Origin: Bacillus_BA songklensis | GTDB lineage: Bacteria; Bacillota; Bacilli; Bacillales; Bacillaceae_H | Reading direction: 5' to 3' | NCBI RefSeq assembly: GCF_042649685.1 | Contig: NZ_JBHRZT010000043.1 | Coordinates: 124,001 to 188,000 of the forward strand | DNA: 64,000 nt | In this document: one piece after another, positions 59,757 to 64,000 of the stretch | How positions within the stretch are numbered: position 1 is the first letter of the stretch | Layout of the letters: every line of letters begins with the position of its first letter | The notes under the pieces: generated by a model | The model's database searches: none | The model's input: only the letters and a program-made list of their open reading frames with translations | What the model was told of the DNA's origin: nothing | Translations under genes and position numbers: made by a program

Positions 59757-59900
59757 ACATCTTGAATAGGCTGAAAAGGTTTTCGTATAAGCATTTGCCA
59801 AGAGACCGTAAGGTTGTTTGGCAAATGCTTATGCGTTGAAAATCTGACATGGCTGCTTTTTGCCATGTCGGATTTTCAATGTGGATTTATATAATAGGCT
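59757..59900 (+). repeat. Dispersed repeat, copy 4, carrying two inserted hairpins
   Basis: CATCTTGAATAGGCTGAAAA ... TGTGGATTTATATA flanks two long hairpins: ATAAGCATTTGCCAA/TTGGCAAATGCTTAT (59785-59834) and an 18-bp stem TTGAAAATC...GATTTTCAA (59836-59879). The copy at 17988 lacks them. Confidence 0.65.
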
Positions 59901-60079
59901 CTGCTAAAATTTTAGTCTTAACCTTTATATCAAAAGAGAAAAAGACCGAAATAACAGTCAGCCGTTGCATATGTCTTCTTTAATGATCGCTCGCCGTTAG
60001 CGCGGGATAAAAATGTTTAATTTCATGTATGAAATTCCCTTTTTTGATTCAAACTAAATAGAAAAGGGAGGTTCGGATG

Positions 60080-60520
60080 ATGAAAAATACAACCGTACTA
60101 CTTGTAAAATTTATATCATGTATTATTGCTTTTGCGATTGGTCTAGATTTATTTTTTGATGCGACCATTGTTGACATTCTCTCCTTTAGCCTGGTTGTCA
60201 CCATTATCTCTTATATATTAGGAGATAGAATTATCTTGCCGCATTTCGGAAATACAACCGCTACTGTGGTTGATTTTCTTTTGACCTATATGAGTGTGTG
60301 GATTTTCGGCAATATACTCCTAGACAACTATTTGCAAATCGCCTGGGGAAGCATTCTGTCAGCAATCGTCATTACAGCGGCCGAAATCTTTGTTCACCGT
60401 TATTTACTTAAGCGCATTCCCGCTGGTCGAACAAACGAAAGACAGCAAACCAGTTTCAACCGAAGACTGGCATATGGAACAGAATTTGCGGAAGAGCAGG
60501 ACATCAGGGATAAAGATTGA
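60080..60520 (+). CDS. YndM family membrane protein (DUF2512)
   Basis: A 146-residue protein with four predicted membrane helices (VKFISCIIAFAIGLDLFF, ILSFSLVVTIISYILGD, VVDFLLTYMSVWIFGNIL, GSILSAIVITAAEIFVH) and a charged C-terminal tail. It matches the YndM/DUF2512 family of spore formers, whose function is unknown; in B. subtilis related genes are expressed in the forespore. Starts at 60077 and 60080 are adjacent ATGs after GGGAGG. Confidence 0.82.
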   Translation: MKNTTVLLVKFISCIIAFAIGLDLFFDATIVDILSFSLVVTIISYILGDRIILPHFGNTTATVVDFLLTYMSVWIFGNILLDNYLQIAWGSILSAIVITAAEIFVHRYLLKRIPAGRTNERQQTSFNRRLAYGTEFAEEQDIRDKD

Positions 60521-60539
60521 CCAAAAGGGTAAAAAGGCT

Positions 60540-60741
60540 GATAACCCACCGGAACGGATTCTAAGAATAGAGCTCCGTTATTTGTCAGCCAGTCACCCAT
60601 AATATGACTTAATGTACCTAATCCGATTGCCGATGATGTGCAGAACGAAAAATAAAATCGACTAAACAATATACCGCTACCGACTGTCACTACACCTGCG
60701 AGCAACAGGGAGTCGGCAGCGGTTCTATGTTTGATGAACAA
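60540..60741 (-). pseudogene. Remnant of a DUF457 membrane hydrolase (YfhP/YdjM-like)
   Basis: Minus-strand frame contains HRTAADSLLLAGV and IGLGTLSHIMGDWLTNNGA, resembling the H-R-x-x-T-H-S and G-x-L-S-H-x-x-x-D blocks of LexA-binding inner-membrane hydrolases. The N-terminus is missing, and the frame runs into the end of the YndM gene without the usual C-terminus. Confidence 0.5.
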
Positions 60742-60870
60742 ACTAGCCCAAAAAAACGTAATGTCTACCCGAATTAAGCATTTTCAAGCACTTCTTTTGA
60801 TTTGTCTAGATTTATTCCTGCTAATCGGAAAAATAATATCGATTTGGCAATCAAGTGATATAATAAACGG

Positions 60871-60917
60871 GGCTGACCCAAAAGGGCGTGTAAAGTGTCC
60901 TTTTGGGTCAGCCCCTT
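60871..60917. repeat. Single hairpin of the GAGG-TG-CCCAAAAG family
   Basis: GGGGCTGACCCAAAAGG pairs perfectly with CCTTTTGGGTCAGCCCC, 17 bp, 13-base loop. Confidence 0.75.
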
Positions 60918-61060
60918 CGATTTAACCAATTGTTTCATGTTACCTAAAGTTTATAATCATAACACTCAAGAGGTACATGCTTTTTTATCAAGGTTAATGA
61001 ATCTTTACGCTATAATAAGACAAGAGACACTACATAATACATCTTGCAAAAAGGAGAGGG

Positions 61061-61951
61061 ATGCAGGTGACTGAACTTGCACAGACAAAATCTCGACACC
61101 GAAAGTTATCCATGTTTAAAATTATTCGGAGAGCTCTTGCTATAAGTATTGGAGCATTACTTATGGCGACAGGTCTCGAAATCTTTTTAGTTCCCAATCA
61201 TGTTATTGATGGGGGAATTACAGGCATATCCATTATGCTTTCCCATCTTACCGGATTGGACCTTGGAATCTTTATCCTCCTCTTAAACCTTCCGTTCGTC
61301 TTTATTGGATATAAGCAAATCGGAAAAACATTTGCTTTTTCTACCATTTTTGGAATTTTTGTTTTATCCGTTTTTACTGCTCTTTTCCACCCGGTACCTG
61401 CCTTCACTCAAGATATTCTCCTTGCTACCATATTTGGGGGAATAGTACTTGGAGTAGGAGTAGGGCTCGTCATTCGTTTTGGTGGAGCGTTGGATGGTAC
61501 GGAAATCCTTGCTATTTTGATTAATCAAAGAGTTCCTTTTTCTGTAGGCGAAATTGTTATGTTCTTTAATGTTTTTATTTTAGGTGCGGCAGGATTCGTA
61601 TTTGGATGGGATCGTGCCATGTACTCCATTTTGGCATATGTTATTGCTTCCAAATCCATTGATGCTGTCGTAAAAGGGCTTGAGGAATCAAAGTCTGCCT
61701 GGATCATCAGTGACCAATACAAAGAGATTGGAGATGCGATTGCTGCGCGTTTAGGCCGTGGTGTTACTTTTCTGAATGGTGAAGGGGCCTATACAGGTGA
61801 CGATAAAAAGGTGGTTTTTTGCATTATTACACGGCTGGAAGAAGCCAAACTTAAAGCACTTGTCGAAGAATTGGATCCATCTGCTTTCTTAGCCGTGGGA
61901 GATATTACGGAAGTGCGCGGGGGACGCTTTAAAAAGAAAGATATACATTAA
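61061..61951 (+). CDS. YitT family membrane protein
   Basis: A 296-residue protein with five to six N-terminal membrane helices and a C-terminal DUF2179 domain (FLNGEGAYTGDDKKVVFCII is cut here at its core; LEEAKLKALVEELDPSAF follows). Typical blocks are FLVPNHVIDGGITGISIML and RFGGALDGTEILAIL. Paralogues in B. subtilis include YpjC, YqfU, YitT and YvjA. Function is unproven. AAAAGGAGAGGG precedes ATG 61061; GTG at 61067 is an alternative with better spacing. A promoter with TATAAT is near 61014. Confidence 0.88.
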   Translation: MQVTELAQTKSRHRKLSMFKIIRRALAISIGALLMATGLEIFLVPNHVIDGGITGISIMLSHLTGLDLGIFILLLNLPFVFIGYKQIGKTFAFSTIFGIFVLSVFTALFHPVPAFTQDILLATIFGGIVLGVGVGLVIRFGGALDGTEILAILINQRVPFSVGEIVMFFNVFILGAAGFVFGWDRAMYSILAYVIASKSIDAVVKGLEESKSAWIISDQYKEIGDAIAARLGRGVTFLNGEGAYTGDDKKVVFCIITRLEEAKLKALVEELDPSAFLAVGDITEVRGGRFKKKDIH

Positions 61952-62039
61952 TCAGATACTTTTATCCGTTTTTAATGGATATAACTACCCTTAGAGAAAG
62001 CCGATTGCAAAAACTCCTTGGCGTCCAAAAGGTTTTGAT

Positions 62040-62189
62040 TTATACATTTTCTATGGTTTTACCTCTTCGATGTGCAGATGGTGCAGACATACCCGACCTC
62101 TGATAATAGGATTTATAACCAGTATCGGAGGGCGGATACTCTCTGGCCCATTCTTTTTTCAAATACATACAAATGTATTCATTACACAT
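62040..62189 (-). CDS. Small 49-residue protein downstream of the CBO0543 gene
   Basis: ATG 62189 follows AAAGGG at six bases and lies 21 bases after the stop of the upstream membrane protein gene, so the two are probably co-transcribed. The product is Tyr/Pro/Ser-rich and basic (KKEWAREYPPSDTGYKSYYQ, then RSGMSAPSAHRRGKTIENV). No membrane segment; no recognised family. Confidence 0.5.
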   Translation of the reverse strand: MCNEYICMYLKKEWAREYPPSDTGYKSYYQRSGMSAPSAHRRGKTIENV

Positions 62190-62210
62190 AAGAATCCCTT
62201 TGATTTGTTA

Positions 62211-62702
62211 TTATTGTCCGCTAATAGCTTTCTTTTCTAGTTTACATATCCACTTATAATATGTTAATAAGATAAGCAAAAGTATAGGGTCAATAATTGC
62301 TGCGTACCACAACTTCCACCACCCATAATGAAAGTATCCCCAAGGATCAGGAAGTAATGTGAGTACTTCATAAATTAGAACACCTATTACCCAAATAATC
62401 ATAAAAGCAATCTGTTTACTGATTGCATTTTTAAAAGGATACCAATTTAGAAACATCATATTAACGGGTGGAACTAATACAGTATGCGGAAGAACTCCTG
62501 CCCAGTTCACTCCCTTATCAAAATACCAGTATCCGTGGTATTTAAATTCCACAATCACATCGAAGATTAACTGGAACGCAATTGTAAATGTCCAAATGTG
62601 AACAATTTGATTCACTGTCAACCTTTTGTTTGTTCTGAAGGCAATAAAGTTAAATACAATTATTGCGAGGATAAGCCCTATCATAACTACCTCTTTTTTC
62701 AC
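62211..62702 (-). CDS. CBO0543-type membrane protein
   Basis: A 163-residue protein with about five membrane helices and many aromatics (YHGYWYFDKGVNWAGVLPHT, YEVLTLLPDPWGYFHYGWW). It matches the CBO0543 family of Firmicutes, function unknown. The start is GTG 62702 with a weak GGGA site. It is the first intact gene on the minus strand after the Mn2+ riboswitch, 400 bases downstream of it, so it may be under that control by default. Confidence 0.75.
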   Translation of the reverse strand: MKKEVVMIGLILAIIVFNFIAFRTNKRLTVNQIVHIWTFTIAFQLIFDVIVEFKYHGYWYFDKGVNWAGVLPHTVLVPPVNMMFLNWYPFKNAISKQIAFMIIWVIGVLIYEVLTLLPDPWGYFHYGWWKLWYAAIIDPILLLILLTYYKWICKLEKKAISGQ

Positions 62703-63104
62703 TATAATTCCCAGAAAAAGAATTGTGATACCGAAAAAGTGGAAGATAGACGGTACTTATTGTTTATTACATTTCAAAAAATTCTCTCTCCACTTTGCAA
62801 ACCCTTAATGCAAAATTTTAACACTTTTAAACATCATCATCTGTAAAAAGTGTTTGGGCTGTGATTTACTTGCACATTCTGGGTGTGTATAGAAATACTT
62901 CTTGGAGGATGATAAAGTTCCAAAGTTATAATGGTGACGGCATACAATTTAGCTGTCACGATAAATGTAACGAATAAAAGAATTTTTCTTTGTATATCTA
63001 TGTCCAACTAATTATGTTTCTCCTCTTCAAAAAAATACCTAATAATGGATAGTGATGTGGCTCCTACATATTTTTAGATCACGGTTTTCCTCCTGCCAAA
63101 TAAA
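62703..63104 (-). other. Space where the riboswitch-controlled gene has been lost
   Basis: Just after the riboswitch terminator, CAGGAGG and a GTG six bases later form a perfect translation start at about 63074, but the frame is GTG ATC TAA. No longer reading frame of known type follows. A TTG-started 48-codon stretch with one hydrophobic segment (ILLFVTFIVTAKLYAVTIIT) at about 62985-62840 is unconvincing. Confidence 0.6.
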
Positions 63105-63270
63105 ATAAAAAACCTTTACCAAAATTTCTGGTAAAGGTTTTTTTCGATCTTATATAAAACCTTTACCAAATTGGCAAAGGTCTCGCAAACAACATCTCAT
63201 GTTGCCAGTTAAGCCGGTGATGATCACATCACGTAATGTCGACATAACTATTAGCTACTCCCCTTTGAAG
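63105..63270 (-). promoter_or_regulatory. Mn2+ (yybP-ykoY) riboswitch with terminator
   Basis: Minus strand begins CAAAGGGGAGTAGC and ends TTTGCGAGACCTTTGCC, the two conserved ends of the yybP-ykoY class. Internal GTCGACAT...ACCGGCTTAACTGGCAAC fits its helices. CCTTTGCCAATTTGGTAAAGG (antiterminator-like) and a terminator AACCTTTACCA...TGGTAAAGGTTTTTTATTTT follow. In the known class Mn2+ binding turns expression of Mn exporters on. Confidence 0.93.
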
Positions 63271-63522
63271 TATTATAAACCCAAACTCATCAATAGTCTT
63301 AACTTTTTTGACTATTAAGATAATAATATGATGATCTATAGTGAAAGTCAATATGATTGTATAAAAAGCCTTCATTTAGTCATTGAATGGCGATAGCTGT
63401 AATAAAAGGAGCATGGGACAGAATTCGCTTGAGAAGATTCATCGAGTTCTTGCATAAGATAAAACTCTTAAATAAGTATGAAATTACTGCCGATACTACA
63501 TGCTATGAATGGAGGGATGTAT

Positions 63523-63675
63523 ATGAACATGAACTTGCCTGTTGTCACATGTCCTAATTGTAAATCACAAAAAGAAATCCACTTAGTGTTGACTGCACAA
63601 TCCAATCAAAATGTGATTTACGATTGTCCCGATTGTGGTTACGAACTAAGGAATATAGAAACAAGCAAAGGATAA
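63523..63675 (+). CDS. Small zinc-ribbon protein
   Basis: Fifty residues with CPNC and CPDC knuckles separated by 27 residues, a rubredoxin-like zinc ribbon. The start is ATG 63523, six bases after GGAGGG. The earlier in-frame ATG at 63478 has no site. It stands alone. Such ribbons occur in small RNA-polymerase- or ribosome-associated proteins, but no role can be assigned. Confidence 0.65.
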   Translation: MNMNLPVVTCPNCKSQKEIHLVLTAQSNQNVIYDCPDCGYELRNIETSKG

Positions 63676-63968
63676 AGGGCGAATTTTTTGCGGTCATAGA
63701 ATTTTGAAAATATATTTTCCAGCAATCACAGGAGTACGACCAGTGTGTTTCTTTTTTAGTGTTATTATTTAGTATTGATTTTTTAGGTAATTAAAAAGAC
63801 CGCCTTTGATTAGGTGGTCAAATGCTGCCCTTTCTTCAACTAACGTCCCCGTTTCGCCAACCATCGCGCGGCCCGGCACCGCCGATTATGGAAGAAATTC
63901 TGTTCTTCCATGGGAGTCACGAAGCAGTAAGTCATAACATGATCAATGTTACTTTAGGACCGAAAGAA
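63676..63968. other. Intergenic with a short protein-like remnant
   Basis: The minus strand at about 63870-63769 reads RAMVGETGTLVEERAAFDHL and then IKGGLFNYLKNQY with a stop. No start or family found. The segment is unusually GC-rich at 63841-63890 compared with its surroundings. Confidence 0.3.
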
Positions 63969-64000
63969 GAGGGTGTCCCAAGTAAAAGATGTACTTGGGA
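63969..64000. repeat. Hairpin repeat cut by the window end
   Basis: GAGGGTGTCCCAAGTA...TACTTGGGA: the left hairpin of the GAGG-TG-CCCAA family, truncated. Confidence 0.6.

Noticed and set aside
60731..60925. Plus-strand frame of 64 codons
   Set aside because: Its last third is the hairpin repeat at 60871; no ribosome site and no family.
62840..62985. A 48-codon membrane peptide after the Mn2+ riboswitch
   Set aside because: The TTG start is 12 bases from its ribosome site and the frame has no other support. The real start signal, at 63074, leads to an immediate stop.

Overview
The window looks like the chromosome of an endospore-forming, low-GC Bacillaceae bacterium. The signs are SpoVR, an alpha/beta-type small acid-soluble spore protein, GTG and TTG starts with strong AGGAGG-type ribosome binding sites, BirA operators, CcpA-like sites, and T-rich intrinsic terminators. 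From about 4.2 to 23.6 kb the gene order mirrors, in inverted orientation, the B. subtilis yhc/yhd region: spoVR, yhdB, azr(yhdA), yhcZ, yhcY, pgcA, glpD, glpK, glpP, yhcX, yhcU, yhcT. A biotin importer (bioY) and an aldehyde dehydrogenase are set into that block. I saw no rRNA, tRNA, CRISPR array or intact transposase.

Layout. 0-3.7 kb: a PaaI thioesterase abutting a TnpA/TnpB-less IS200/IS605 relic, an adenine deaminase of the YerA type, and decayed DNA. 4-9.7 kb: spoVR, arsR, ywdH, yhdB, bioY, azr. 9.9-18.7 kb: the YhcYZ two-component system, phosphoglucomutase, and the glycerol regulon glpD/glpK/glpP, with GlpP-type leader terminators but no glpF. 19-27 kb: two nitrilase-family amidohydrolases, an L,D-transpeptidase, YhcU/YhcT, a CDF cation exporter, a pirin, and several gene fragments. 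27.4-33.5 kb: an operon of TolC-like, membrane-fusion and RND proteins, which is striking in a single-membrane bacterium. 33.8-36.9 kb: bioADB under BirA. 37-48.5 kb: a SASP, a secreted nuclease, the dctP/dctB/dctSR dicarboxylate system, a peptide transporter, and a Ktr-type K+ transporter behind a c-di-AMP riboswitch. 49-64 kb: thermonuclease, RF3, an S-box-controlled NhaC-family transporter (probable methionine transporter), DNA glycosylase, AI-2E permease, MpfA-like CBS protein, YitT and several small proteins, ending with a Mn2+ riboswitch whose own gene is gone.

Working together: BirA boxes tie bioY to bioADB. GlpP and CcpA sites tie glpK and glpD together. DctS/DctR with DctB should sense C4-dicarboxylates for DctP. 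MhqR-like boxes sit between the pirin and an amidohydrolase. Three riboswitches (SAM, c-di-AMP, Mn2+) control transport genes.

The intergenic DNA is rich in palindromes: a tandem-hairpin MITE-like family with terminal inverted repeats, a second dispersed repeat, and a set of long-stem hairpins with unrelated sequences. At least seven gene fragments mark recent loss. Start coordinates below are chosen by ribosome binding site and so are often downstream of the longest possible ORF. All family calls come from reading motifs by eye; no database search was run.
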